Origin: Gordonia zhenghanii
GTDB lineage: Bacteria > Actinomycetota > Actinomycetes > Mycobacteriales > Mycobacteriaceae
DNA length: 64,000 bases
Assembly (NCBI RefSeq): GCF_021738965.1
Contig: NZ_JAKKOQ010000015.1
Coordinates: 62,001-126,000, forward strand
Reading direction: 5' to 3'
Positions 33,748 through 43,429 of this stretch are shown here, piece by piece. The position numbers were made by a program, and so were the translations under genes. Every line of letters begins with the position of its first letter. Within the stretch, counting starts at the first letter, position 1. The notes under the pieces are model-generated. The model saw only the letters and a list, made by a program, of their open reading frames with translations, did no database searches and was not told the origin of the DNA.

Positions 33748-35122
33748 GCTGTTCGCCTCGCTCTGCCGTCGCGCTGTCTATCTGTGTCATCCACACCTGG
33801 TCCACGCGGCGCTGGTCCATCCGCACAACGGTGCCGCGCCAGCGTTGGACTGCGGTGTCGAGCTCGTTGTCGCCCATCGACTCGCGGACCGGCAGGTCGA
33901 CGACGTCGCCGACCCGTGGAATGCGGCGGAGTTGGAACATGACCAGCCCGCCCAATGTCTCGTATGCGCCGTCGGGAGCACGGTAACCGACCGCGTCGTG
34001 CACTTCGTCCAGCCGCAGCAGTCCGGAGCACCGGTAGCCGTTGCCGACCCGCGCGACTTCGGTCTCCTCGTTGTCGTGCTCGTCGGTGACGTTTCCGAGG
34101 ATCTCCTCGATGAGGTCCTCACTCGTGACCAGCCCTGCGGTCCCGCCGTACTCGTCGACCACGACGCAGACTTCGAGGCCGTCGGCGGAGATCCGGGCAC
34201 GGAGCGCGTCGCCGTCGAGCGAGTCGGGGACGCGCGTCACCGGCCGTGCGATCGACCGCAGTTGGGTCGTCGTCTGTGTCGCAGTGGGCACGGTGAACGC
34301 CTGTTTGATGTGCACGACTCCGACGAGGTTGTCCAGGTCGCCGTCGTCGGCGACGAGGAAGCGGGAGTGACCGGTGCGCGAGGATGCGGAGATCAGATCG
34401 CGCACGGTGTCGCCTGGTTCGAGGCTCTCCACCCGGACGCGCGGCGTCATCAAGTCCTCGGCTGTCAGGTCGCCGAATCGCAGTGACCGGTCGACCAGAC
34501 GTGCGGTGTCGGCGTCGAGTTCGCCGCGGAGTGCGGAGTTACGGACCAGCGCCACCAGTTCCGCGGCCGATCGCGCCGACTGCAGTTCTTCGGTCGGTTC
34601 CACGCCGAGACGTCGAACGAGAGCGTTTGCGCTTCCGTTCAGTCCGTTGATGGCGAGTTTGAAGATCTTCGAGAAGACCATCATGGGGCCGGCGGTGGCT
34701 CGCGCGACGCTCAGCGGCTTGGCGATGGCGAGGTTCTTGGGAACCAGTTCGCCGAGCACCATGGACAGCGACGTCGCGATCACCAGTGCCAGAGCCAACG
34801 AGACTCCGCTCTTCGCCGAGCCGTGCAGGCCGATCGCCTCGAGCACCGGATCGAAGATCTTCGCCAGGACCGGTTCGGCGATGTAGCCGGTGATCAGCGT
34901 GGTGATCGTGATGCCGAGCTGGGCGCCGGACAACTGGAACGACAGCGACCGGTGCGCGCGGTCGACGGCGCGGGCGCGACGGTCGCCGCGTCGGGCGAGG
35001 TCGTTGGAGATCGTCGACCGCTCCAGGGCTGTCAGCGAGAACTCGCCAGCGACGAACAGAGCGGTGCCGAGGGTCAAGGCCACGAACCCGATGAGGCTCG
35101 CGACGATGATCAGAATGTCCAT
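33740..35122 (-). CDS. CNNM/HlyC-CorC family protein with CBS pair and CorC domain (Rv1842c-like)
   Basis: A 460-residue paralogue of the downstream gene with the complete architecture. It has a DUF21 membrane domain (FVAGEFSLTALERS, GAQLGITITTLITGYIAEP, LGELVPKNLAI), a CBS pair from about residue 215 (AEDLMTPRVRVESL; VVVDEYGGTAGLVTSEDLIEEILGNV), and a CorC/HlyC C-terminal domain at about 370-445 (RCSGLLRLDEVHDAVG, TLGGLVMFQLRRIPRVGD). A possible role is divalent cation homeostasis. The pair probably works together. It starts 10 bases from the guaB1 stop. Confidence 0.88.
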   Translation of the reverse strand: MDILIIVASLIGFVALTLGTALFVAGEFSLTALERSTISNDLARRGDRRARAVDRAHRSLSFQLSGAQLGITITTLITGYIAEPVLAKIFDPVLEAIGLHGSAKSGVSLALALVIATSLSMVLGELVPKNLAIAKPLSVARATAGPMMVFSKIFKLAINGLNGSANALVRRLGVEPTEELQSARSAAELVALVRNSALRGELDADTARLVDRSLRFGDLTAEDLMTPRVRVESLEPGDTVRDLISASSRTGHSRFLVADDGDLDNLVGVVHIKQAFTVPTATQTTTQLRSIARPVTRVPDSLDGDALRARISADGLEVCVVVDEYGGTAGLVTSEDLIEEILGNVTDEHDNEETEVARVGNGYRCSGLLRLDEVHDAVGYRAPDGAYETLGGLVMFQLRRIPRVGDVVDLPVRESMGDNELDTAVQRWRGTVVRMDQRRVDQVWMTQIDSATAERGEQHG

Positions 35123-35132
35123 CGGCGGTCGG

Positions 35133-36617
<1,485 letters not shown>

Positions 36618-36670
36618 TCAGCCGAGATGATCGTATGGGGTGATGGTCGTGAGTGGAGACGCCTGCGGGC

Positions 36671-37612
36671 TCACAGATGCGACATGAGGCGATGGAGTTC
36701 GGTGAGCCACGGGATGGCGACGGCCAGCGTCGGGACGACGAGGATCGCAATCGCGAGCAGATAGGCGGTTGCGGAGATCGCGGGCACCGGGCGTGCGTCG
36801 CAGAGTCGACGGACGCGCGCCAGCGTGGTGGGGCCGCCGACCGCCATGGTTCCGCGCGGCGCAGTCGCATCGGCGCAGGCGACGAGCGCGCGGCCGACGA
36901 TGGCCGGTTCAGTCGCGTTCGCGGCCTGATCGTCTGCGAGGGCCTCGGCGAGTAGCTCCACCGCTCCCAGAGCCGATCGGGAGCGGACGAAACGGGGGAA
37001 TGCCTCGTGCAAGGCGATGAACGCCTCGAGGACGAGATCGTGCCGTGCACGCAGGTGTGCGCGCTCGTGTTCGATGACTGCAGAAAGCTCGTCGTCGGAG
37101 AGCCGGTTCAGGACCCCTTCGCTGAGCACCACCCGGCTGCCGCGAAGTCCGGGCAGACAGTAGGCCAGCGGTGCGGTGACGTCGAGCACTCGGATGTCAC
37201 GGCCGTGCTGGCGGTGCATGTCCACGCGGTCGACGAGATCGATCATCATCCGGTGGGCGTTGCGTCGCGCACGGGTGCGGATGCCGACTCGGATGATGCT
37301 GTAGATCAGTTTCGCACCGACCAGCAGGGTGAGCGCGAAGACGATGACGTACACGGTCCACAGGAGCCAGCCGAGCCGGTCGATCTCGTCGAGCGGATTG
37401 GTGGTGGGTGCACCGTTGACACCGGGGGACAGGAGGTTCGCGGCGATCGCCAGACCGGTGCTGAATGCGGACAGGACCGCGGCCAATGCCACTGCCTGCC
37501 ACAGCGTCATGGCTGCGCGCGGCGCGTACACCGGCCAGGAGGCGTGGGCGAGGGCCTGTGGGATAGGGCCGACCAGAGCGATGGTGAGGATGCCGAACAG
37601 CAGCGCGGTCAT
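36671..37612 (-). CDS. M56 family (BlaR-like) zinc peptidase (Rv1845c-like)
   Basis: A 313-residue membrane protease with four or five transmembrane segments. The zinc motif HERAH is at 182-186 (VIEHERAHLRARHD). Upstream are GVLNRLSDDEL and a cytosolic loop with HAHRMMIDLVDRV. The C-terminal penicillin-sensor domain of BlaR is absent, as in mycobacterial Rv1845c. It would cleave the BlaI repressor encoded 54 bases upstream. A 98-base gap downstream separates it from guaB1. Confidence 0.88.
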   Translation of the reverse strand: MTALLFGILTIALVGPIPQALAHASWPVYAPRAAMTLWQAVALAAVLSAFSTGLAIAANLLSPGVNGAPTTNPLDEIDRLGWLLWTVYVIVFALTLLVGAKLIYSIIRVGIRTRARRNAHRMMIDLVDRVDMHRQHGRDIRVLDVTAPLAYCLPGLRGSRVVLSEGVLNRLSDDELSAVIEHERAHLRARHDLVLEAFIALHEAFPRFVRSRSALGAVELLAEALADDQAANATEPAIVGRALVACADATAPRGTMAVGGPTTLARVRRLCDARPVPAISATAYLLAIAILVVPTLAVAIPWLTELHRLMSHL

Positions 37613-37666
37613 CGGCTTTCCCTCTGGTAGTGCGGGCGAGCAGCGGCTCGCAGGTCGGTGTCGACT

Positions 37667-38059
37667 CTAGTGTTTCGAGTGGCGGGACGACTCTAATTCG
37701 TCCAACGCCTCGCGTAGTGCGGCGATCTCGTCGGCGTCGACCTGTCCGACGAACGACACGAGTGCGGCGTGCCGCGAACCCGGTGCCTCGGCGCCCTTGA
37801 GTGCGTCGACCATGAGGCTTGCGACGAGGTCTTCGCGGGGGCGTGCTGCAGCGTATCGGTGTGCGCGGTCGTCGCGGATCTGCGTGACCAATTCCTTCTT
37901 CGACAGGCGCTGGAGCACCGTCATCACCGTGGTGTAGGCGAGTGCTCGTGAACGAGAGAGCTCGGCATGCACCTGACGGACCGTCTGTGGCGTCGCCGAC
38001 GCCCACAGGGTGTCCATCACTGCGCGTTCGAGCTCTCCGAGGCCGTTCATCTTCTTCAT
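37667..38059 (-). CDS. blaI: BlaI/MecI/CopY family repressor (Rv1846c-like)
   Basis: A 130-residue winged-helix repressor (GELERAVMDTLWASATPQTVRQVHAELSRSRALAYTTVMTVLQRLSKKELVTQ, then DRAHRYAAA) with a C-terminal dimerisation helix. It is paired with the M56 protease, which inactivates it on cell-wall stress. In mycobacteria it controls beta-lactamase and respiratory genes. The ATG at 38059 is used, with GGGAG about 10 bases upstream; an ATG three codons later is possible. It is divergent from the predicted small RNA and the hotdog gene. Confidence 0.92.
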   Translation of the reverse strand: MKKMNGLGELERAVMDTLWASATPQTVRQVHAELSRSRALAYTTVMTVLQRLSKKELVTQIRDDRAHRYAAARPREDLVASLMVDALKGAEAPGSRHAALVSFVGQVDADEIAALREALDELESSRHSKH

Positions 38060-38167
38060 CTTACGTCGACTCCCGTCGAAGGTCGTGTACTGCCCTATCC
38101 CTTGTGGACAACGCCGCTGGTCTCGCTTTGGTTCCCGGCGTGGTCTGCGTCTCACTCAGCGAGCGCT

Positions 38168-38196
38168 TTGACATATAGGTAAGGATAACCTACATT
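38168..38196 (+). promoter_or_regulatory. promoter with an IdeR/DtxR iron box in the spacer
   Basis: TTGACA (38168-38173) and TACATT (38191-38196) are 17 bases apart. The spacer with its edges reads ATAGGTAAGGATAACCTAC (38175-38193), matching the iron-box consensus TWAGGTWAGSCTWACCTWA at about 16 of 19 positions. IdeR bound here would block RNA polymerase, so the promoter should be active when iron is scarce. Confidence 0.8.
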
Positions 38197-38203
38197 CAAT
38201 CGC

Positions 38204-38294
38204 AAGGATCGTCTGAGTGTCCTGAGGGCTGCAGAGACCTCCGATCCGCCGCAGTAGCCCCGTGCTCGTTCTGAGCACGGGGCTACTGACTTTC
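38204..38294 (+). ncRNA. mrsI: predicted iron-responsive small RNA, MrsI-like
   Basis: A transcript of about 90 bases is predicted from a purine 8 bases after the -10 box to a strong terminator. There is no long reading frame. GGATCG (about 38206-38211) can pair with CGATCC (about 38242-38247) to close a 5' domain exposing a loop rich in CCTGAGGG. The position between blaI and a hotdog thioesterase gene is the same as MrsI (ncRv11846) of M. tuberculosis, an IdeR-regulated RNA that represses non-essential iron-containing proteins. Ends and seed are inferred; synteny, iron box and terminator are seen. The remainder of the 312-base gap holds only blaI upstream sequence and the thioesterase leader. 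Confidence 0.75.
38253..38287 (+). terminator. terminator of the small RNA
   Basis: AGTAGCCCCGTGCTC (38253-38267), loop GTTCT, and its exact complement (38273-38287) make a 15-bp perfect stem followed by GACTTTCC, a short T run. Confidence 0.9.
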
Positions 38295-38371
38295 CGGAGT
38301 ACGAACCGGTGTGTCTGGGAGTTTCGGGGTCCCGTATGCGTCGCCGGCCCTGTGATGGCACGCTGACCGGT

Positions 38372-38791
38372 ATGAATGAGCACCTCGATGGGATGTTGGC
38401 GCGGGTTAAGGAATCGGTCGGCCTGGATGCGCATCTGGGCTTCGTCGTCGACGATGCGTCCGGTGACGGCGTGACCGGAACGCTGAGTATCACTTCCGAT
38501 CATCATCAGCCGTTCGGCATCGTGCACGGCGGGACCTACTGTGCGCTCGCCGAGAGTGCGGCGAGCATCAGCGCCTTCTGCTGGTTGCAGGAGACCGGCA
38601 TCGGCGGTACCGCAGTGGGCGTAAACAACTCGACGGATTTCCTGCGCTCCGTTTCGGACGGAGTGATCACGGTGTCGACGTCGCCGATTCACCGTGGGCG
38701 TCGCCAGCAGCTGTGGCAGATCGACATGACGGACGACCAAGGCCGACTCATCGCTCAGTCGCGGGTCAGGTTGCAGAACATCGAGATGTAA
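38372..38791 (+). CDS. PaaI-like hotdog-fold thioesterase (Rv1847-like)
   Basis: A 139-residue single hotdog domain. The conserved GIVHGGTYCALAES (His52-Gly-Gly) and Glu/Ser in the following helix form the PaaI/4HBT-type active site; the C-terminal SPIHRGRRQQLWQIDMTDDQGRLIAQSRVRLQNI is typical. It would hydrolyse an aryl- or acyl-CoA. The ATG at 38372 gives the family length. A longer frame exists upstream but lies in the small-RNA leader zone. It lies downstream of the small RNA terminator. Confidence 0.85.
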   Translation: MNEHLDGMLARVKESVGLDAHLGFVVDDASGDGVTGTLSITSDHHQPFGIVHGGTYCALAESAASISAFCWLQETGIGGTAVGVNNSTDFLRSVSDGVITVSTSPIHRGRRQQLWQIDMTDDQGRLIAQSRVRLQNIEM

Positions 38792-38841
38792 GCCTGATTC
38801 GGGTGATCTGATCAACACTTGGTCGGAGTGGGGAGTTGAAC

Positions 38842-40776
38842 GTGGGCACCGCACGCGACACAGTAGGACGCATGGCCGATGACGAGAAGAGTAACGGTGG
38901 CGACTTTCAAAGAGACGACCCGCACAACATCCTTGCTAAAGGCGGCGACGGGGACGCACCACGCGTGCTGGTCGACCCCCTGACGGGAAAGTCCAACGAA
39001 CTCGATCCGAGTGTGCTGGCGGTGCCGTCACACATGCATATCGCGGAGGATGACTCCGACGATGAGATCACAGCGAAGCTGCGGAGGCAGGGAGTCCGGA
39101 TCGGTCGCGCCGGGATTGCGCCCGCCGTGTTCTGGCCTGCTCTACTGGTCATCGTCGCGGTAGCGATCGTCTCGGTGGTGGTGCCGGACGGCACAGCGAC
39201 CGTGTTCAACAACATCCAGAGTTGGATCGTGGCCGATCTGGGCTGGTACTACATGTTGATCATCGGGGTGTTCGTGGTCTTCGTGATCGTGCTCGGACTG
39301 TCGCGACTGGGTCGCGTCCGACTCGGCAAGGACGGCGAGCCTCCAGAATTCACGCGGGTGTCGTGGTTCTGCATGCTCTTCGCTGCCGGGATGGGCATTG
39401 GCCTGGTCTTCTATGGTGTCGGCGAGCCGCTCACGTATGCGACCGTCCAGCAGAAGCCCGGTTGGACCGGCGAGCAGGGCGAGATCTCAGGTAAGGCGAT
39501 GGCACAGACCTTCGTGCACTGGGGACTGCACCCGTGGGCTATCTACGCGGTCATCGGCCTCGCGTTGGCGTACGCGATTCACCGTCGTGGCCGCCCGGTC
39601 TCGATCCGATGGGCCCTCGAACCTCTGCTCGGCGACCGAGTCAAGGGATGGGCGGGCGACGTCATCGACGTCTTGGCGATCTTCGGCACCGTGTTCGGCA
39701 TCGCGACATCGCTCGGGCTCGGCGTGCAACAGATCTCGACCGGAATGAAGTCGATCGGTGTTGTCGACACGGTCGACAACACACTGCTCGTCGTTCTGAT
39801 CATCGTCATCACCTGCCTGGCCACCATCTCGGTCGTGTCCGGCCTCGGCGCCGGTATCAAGTGGCTGTCGAACATCAACCTGACCCTTGCCGGCGTACTG
39901 ATCGTGTCGATGCTGATCCTCGGCCCGACCCTGTTCTTGCTGCGCAACTTCGTGCAGTCGATCGGCGTGTATCTCGCGAACGTGTTGAACATGACCTTTG
40001 ACATCGGTGCGTACCAGGGGGCACAAGCCGAGGAATGGCTAAGTGATTGGACGATCTTCTACTGGGGTTGGTGGATCGCGTGGGCGCCGTTCGTCGGTGT
40101 CTTCATCGCACGGATCTCACGTGGCCGCACCGTCCGCGAGTTCATCGCGGGCTGCCTCATCGTGCCGACGTTGGTCGGGATGATCTGGTTCTCGATCATG
40201 GGCGGTTCCGGACTGTTCCGGCAGTTCTTCGGCGAAGGCGATCTAGTCGAGGGCGGTAAAGTCTCGGCAGAGAAGACGCTGTTCCAGGTTCTTCAGGGCC
40301 TTCCCGCCGGTCAGGTCCTGTCGGTGATGGCGATCATCGTCGTGGCGATTTTCTTCATCACCTCGTCGGACTCCGGCTCGCTGGTCGTCGACATGCTCGC
40401 CTCCGGCGGCCACCCGAACCCGCCCATCTGGTCGCGCATCCTGTGGGCCTTCCTCGAAGGCGCCATCGCCATCGCTCTGCTGCTCGCCGGCGGCCTCAGT
40501 TCGCTGCAGGCGGCGTCGTTGGCTACTGCTCTTCCGTTCAGCATCGTCCTGATCATGATGTGCATTGCGACCGTGCGTGGACTGCGACACGAGACATGGA
40601 TGCTCAACTTCGAAGAGCACACGCGACGATTCGAGACGGCGACATCGCACATCACCAATGAGGTGTTCGAGTCAATTCCGGGCGATCCGTCCGTCGAAGA
40701 GTACGTCGACAATCGAATCGACTACCGACTCGAGCGCACGAAGGGCCTACTTGAGCGACGCGCCCAGAAGAAGTAG
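38842..40776 (+). CDS. BCCT family betaine/choline/carnitine transporter
   Basis: A 644-residue membrane transporter with about 12 helices from residue 94 on. The substrate-path motif WTIFYWGWWIAWAPFVGVFIARISRGRTVREF and the GMGIGLVFYGVGEPL glycine-rich helix (sodium/betaine site) are conserved. The N-terminal 90 residues are acidic and cytosolic; the C-terminus is basic and charged (LERTKGLLERRAQKK), typical of osmosensing in BetP-like proteins. The GTG at 38842 has GGGGAG 6 bases upstream; the ATG at 38872 is an alternative. Confidence 0.92.
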   Translation: MGTARDTVGRMADDEKSNGGDFQRDDPHNILAKGGDGDAPRVLVDPLTGKSNELDPSVLAVPSHMHIAEDDSDDEITAKLRRQGVRIGRAGIAPAVFWPALLVIVAVAIVSVVVPDGTATVFNNIQSWIVADLGWYYMLIIGVFVVFVIVLGLSRLGRVRLGKDGEPPEFTRVSWFCMLFAAGMGIGLVFYGVGEPLTYATVQQKPGWTGEQGEISGKAMAQTFVHWGLHPWAIYAVIGLALAYAIHRRGRPVSIRWALEPLLGDRVKGWAGDVIDVLAIFGTVFGIATSLGLGVQQISTGMKSIGVVDTVDNTLLVVLIIVITCLATISVVSGLGAGIKWLSNINLTLAGVLIVSMLILGPTLFLLRNFVQSIGVYLANVLNMTFDIGAYQGAQAEEWLSDWTIFYWGWWIAWAPFVGVFIARISRGRTVREFIAGCLIVPTLVGMIWFSIMGGSGLFRQFFGEGDLVEGGKVSAEKTLFQVLQGLPAGQVLSVMAIIVVAIFFITSSDSGSLVVDMLASGGHPNPPIWSRILWAFLEGAIAIALLLAGGLSSLQAASLATALPFSIVLIMMCIATVRGLRHETWMLNFEEHTRRFETATSHITNEVFESIPGDPSVEEYVDNRIDYRLERTKGLLERRAQKK

Positions 40777-40822
40777 GTCCTAGGCGATGTAGTGATCGGA
40801 GACTCGTTCGATCGCGGAACAT

Positions 40823-40882
40823 GCGTCTACTCCCGCTTATTGTCCGGACAATAAGTGGGAGTAGACGCTTGTCGCATTTTAC
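40823..40882 (+). repeat. left 60-bp terminal inverted repeat with a 46-bp palindrome
   Basis: Positions 40823-40868 form a palindrome with one mismatched pair, core TTATTGTCCGGACAATAA. Together with TTGTCGCATTTTAC (40869-40882) it matches the right-hand repeat in inverted orientation at 56 of 60 bases. The stop codon of the enclosed gene lies inside it (40879-40881). It could also terminate the convergent BCCT gene. Confidence 0.85.
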
Positions 40883-41796
40883 TCGAGGGCGACGCTCGCG
40901 CGGACCATTCGCCGACGAAGCATCGGCATCATCGTGTGGTCGCGGAGGTCGCTGACGGTCCAGCGCGCGACGTCGGCCACGTGGTCGCGCAGAGCGTCCT
41001 CGCGCAGCTTCTCGGCGACGACGACGTCGTCGATGCCCTGGCCCGGTTTGAGATCACGCCCGTATTTGCGCAGCCGGTCGAACTCGCCGACGAGGCGGCC
41101 GTCCCATTCGTAGTCGGTGAACGCCACGCTGCCGTCACGAAGTTCGAACCGCGACTGGAGATCCGGGAGGGGCAACTGCGCTTCGATCATCTGTGCGCGT
41201 CCCCACGATTCGCCTGGGTTCGCCGAGCGGCCGTCCGAATGGCGGAGTGCCGCAGCCACCACGGCTCCACCGCGGATGCGGCGTCGATGCAGTGCGGCGT
41301 CGATTTCGTCATGACCGACGCCCATCCGTCGGGCGCTATCGAGAGCTGCGAGTGCCTCGGCGAACGACTTGCCTGCGCTCACGTCGATCGCGGTGCGCAC
41401 GAGATTCGAGACGGCGATCCCGTCGACGTCGGCAACCTCGTCGTCGGAGAGTCCGCTGTGGATGTGACGTGTGGCCATCCGGCGGACGCCACCGGACCGC
41501 GACGTCGCGAAGTGCACTCGCCGATGGTCCGGCTGGAGGAGATCCAGACCGTGTATCGATGCAGCCGACTCGTTGCTGAGCGGAACGTCCTTGCCGTCGG
41601 CTGCGGCGATGACCTTCAGTCGATAGACGGCGTCGGGGACGTCGTGCTGGGGCAAGCGCGCGGTGCGCACGCACACGCCGCGGTCGACGAGCGTGAGCTC
41701 GCCGCTTCGCAGCGCCAGCTTCAGATCGGTGTCGGTCGCTCCCACATCGAGCGCGGTGCTGCGGCGGATGATGCCGTTCACGTCTTCGGGCCACAT
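40879..41796 (-). CDS. AbiEi-antitoxin-like / DUF559-like endonuclease-fold protein
   Basis: A 305-residue protein of a family common in actinobacteria. The N-terminus (IIRRSTALDVGATDTDLKLALRSGELTLVDRGVCVR) looks like the AbiEi-type winged helix. The C-terminus has FELRDGSVAFTDYEWDGRLVGEFDRLRKYGRD, resembling the Vsr/DUF559 nuclease core with Asp, Glu-x-Asp and Lys in the expected order. No AbiEii-type toxin is next to it, so it is an orphan. The ATG at 41796 is preferred because the promoter found at 41836-41864 would start transcription after the earlier GTG at 41844. Function is uncertain. Confidence 0.6.
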   Translation of the reverse strand: MWPEDVNGIIRRSTALDVGATDTDLKLALRSGELTLVDRGVCVRTARLPQHDVPDAVYRLKVIAAADGKDVPLSNESAASIHGLDLLQPDHRRVHFATSRSGGVRRMATRHIHSGLSDDEVADVDGIAVSNLVRTAIDVSAGKSFAEALAALDSARRMGVGHDEIDAALHRRRIRGGAVVAAALRHSDGRSANPGESWGRAQMIEAQLPLPDLQSRFELRDGSVAFTDYEWDGRLVGEFDRLRKYGRDLKPGQGIDDVVVAEKLREDALRDHVADVARWTVSDLRDHTMMPMLRRRMVRASVALE

Positions 41797-41835
41797 GAGC
41801 GTAGTGAACCGGACTTCGCCCGAATTGTCTCTCCC

Positions 41836-41864
41836 GTTATCCACAGGGTCGTAAAACGCGACAA
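41836..41864 (-). promoter_or_regulatory. promoter using the right inverted repeat for its -35
   Basis: On the reverse strand TTGTCG (41864-41859, inside the inverted repeat) and GATAAC (41841-41836) are 17 bases apart. Each matches consensus at four of six positions. Transcription would run into the enclosed gene. Confidence 0.45.
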
Positions 41865-41910
41865 GCGTCTACTCCCGCGTATTGTCCGGACAATAAGCGG
41901 GAGCAGACGC
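41851..41910 (-). repeat. right 60-bp terminal inverted repeat with a 46-bp palindrome
   Basis: Inverted copy of 40823-40882 with four differences. The palindrome spans 41865-41910 with the same TTATTGTCCGGACAATA core. Similarity stops abruptly at the outer edge, which is what an element boundary would show. It could also act as the terminator for ndh, whose stop lies 19 bases away. Confidence 0.85.
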
Positions 41911-41928
41911 AGCACGCGTGAGTGCCGA

Positions 41929-43359
41929 TTAGGCCGATCCGTTGCGCTCTTCGAGCGCCTTCTTGGCCTTGGCTCGCTCGTCGTCGGCCAGCCTCAGCCG
42001 TTCCAGATACGAGAGCTCGGTGAGCGCGTGACGCGCGTACACCTGCTGTTCGGTGACGGCGAGCTGCGTGCGGCCGCGGGTGCTGAACGCGAAGAACCAG
42101 TTGACGAACGTGTTCAGGCGATTGCGGAAGCCGACCATGTACACGAGGTGCAGGGCCAACCATCCGAGCCACGCGAAGTAGCCCTCGGTCTCGAACTTGC
42201 GCTTGGTGCCCGGGATCGGCACCTGCATGACAGCGCTGAACCGCGAGATCGTCGCCATTGAGCCCTTGTCGAAGTAGCTGAACGGCTTGCGTTGATCGGG
42301 GGTGTGGCCCTTGATCGCCGCACGGATCGCGTCGGCGGCGTAACGGCCACCTTGGATGGCGCCCTGAGCGACACCGGGGACGCCGTCGACGGCCATCATG
42401 TCGCCGACCACGAACACATTGTCGTGGCCGGGGATCGTGAGGTCCGGTCCGACCTTCACCCGACCGGCGCGGTCGAGTTCGGTGTCGGACTGCTCCGCGA
42501 GGAGCTTGCCGAGCGACGACGCCTGGACGCCTGCCGACCACACCTTGCACTGGCTCTCGATGCGGGCGATCTCGCCGTCCGGGTACTTGACCGTGAGGCT
42601 GTCGTCGTCGATGTCGGTGACCATGGCACCCAGCCGGACGTCGACGCCAAGCTCCTCCAGTCGTGCCTTCGCCTTTTCGCCGAGCTTCTCGCCGAACGGG
42701 GGGAGGACGGCGGGCGCGGCGTCGAGCAGGATCACCCGGGCCTTCGTGGGATCGATTCTGCGGAATGCGCCCTTGAGCGTCTTGTCGCTCATCTCGGCGA
42801 TCTGTCCGGCCATCTCGACGCCGGTCGGGCCCGCGCCGACGACGACGAACGTCAACAGCATCTCCTGTTCGGCGGGATCGTCGGACAGTTCGGCCTGCTC
42901 GAACGCACCGAGGATGCGGCCACGCAGCTCGAGCGCGTTGTCGATGGTCTTCATACCGGGCGCGTACTCGGCGAAGTGGTCGTTGCCGAAGTACGACTGG
43001 TCGGCGCCCGCCGCGACGATCAGATCGTCGTACGGCGTCTCCGTCGTGCGTTCGAGAAGCTGCGATTTGACGGTCTGCGACTGCAGATCGATGTCGAAGA
43101 CCTCACCGAGGATGACATTGGCGTTGCGCTGCTTACGCAGGATGACGCGGGTCGCCGGCGCGATCTCGCCCTCGGCGATGATTCCGGTCGCCACCTGGTA
43201 CAGCATCGGCTGGAACAGGTGGTGGGTGGTCTTGGCGATCAGGGTGACGTCGACGTCGGCCTTCTTGAGGCGTTGTGCCGCGAACAGCCCGCCGAAACCC
43301 GAACCGATGATGACGACTCGTCGGCGCCGCATCGGATCGGTGGCGATGGTGTTGCTCAT
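41929..43359 (-). CDS. ndh: type II NADH dehydrogenase
   Basis: A 476-residue membrane-associated flavoprotein passing electrons from NADH to menaquinone without proton pumping. The FAD-binding GSGFGG (19-24) and second dinucleotide motif VVVGAGPTGVEMAG mark the two Rossmann domains. Other family features are HLFQPMLYQVATG, KVWSAGVQAS and VFVVGDMM. The C-terminal third includes WLGWLALHLVYMVGFRNRLNTFVNWFFAF, the membrane anchor. GGAGA lies 6 bases upstream of the ATG. A palindrome CTTGACGGTCAAG (43422-43434) is in its promoter region. Confidence 0.93.
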   Translation of the reverse strand: MSNTIATDPMRRRRVVIIGSGFGGLFAAQRLKKADVDVTLIAKTTHHLFQPMLYQVATGIIAEGEIAPATRVILRKQRNANVILGEVFDIDLQSQTVKSQLLERTTETPYDDLIVAAGADQSYFGNDHFAEYAPGMKTIDNALELRGRILGAFEQAELSDDPAEQEMLLTFVVVGAGPTGVEMAGQIAEMSDKTLKGAFRRIDPTKARVILLDAAPAVLPPFGEKLGEKAKARLEELGVDVRLGAMVTDIDDDSLTVKYPDGEIARIESQCKVWSAGVQASSLGKLLAEQSDTELDRAGRVKVGPDLTIPGHDNVFVVGDMMAVDGVPGVAQGAIQGGRYAADAIRAAIKGHTPDQRKPFSYFDKGSMATISRFSAVMQVPIPGTKRKFETEGYFAWLGWLALHLVYMVGFRNRLNTFVNWFFAFSTRGRTQLAVTEQQVYARHALTELSYLERLRLADDERAKAKKALEERNGSA

Positions 43360-43429
43360 CGGTTGTCTCCAGAGTTGTCGAGAGTCAATAGGGTGTCGAG
43401 CGCTGCTTCACAACGGTAGTACTTGACGG

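Larger units (their letters stand above)
40823..41910. mobile_element. candidate non-autonomous mobile unit
   Basis: A 1,088-bp segment with matching 60-bp inverted ends encloses a single gene. No transposase is present and no target-site duplication is obvious. It may be a MITE-like cargo unit moved in trans, or a gene fixed between two dispersed palindromes. It sits between two conserved core genes. Confidence 0.45.

Noticed and set aside
38309-38371. N-terminal extension of the hotdog thioesterase
   Set aside because: The extra 21 residues are Arg/Cys-rich, not conserved in this fold, and immediately follow the small RNA terminator.
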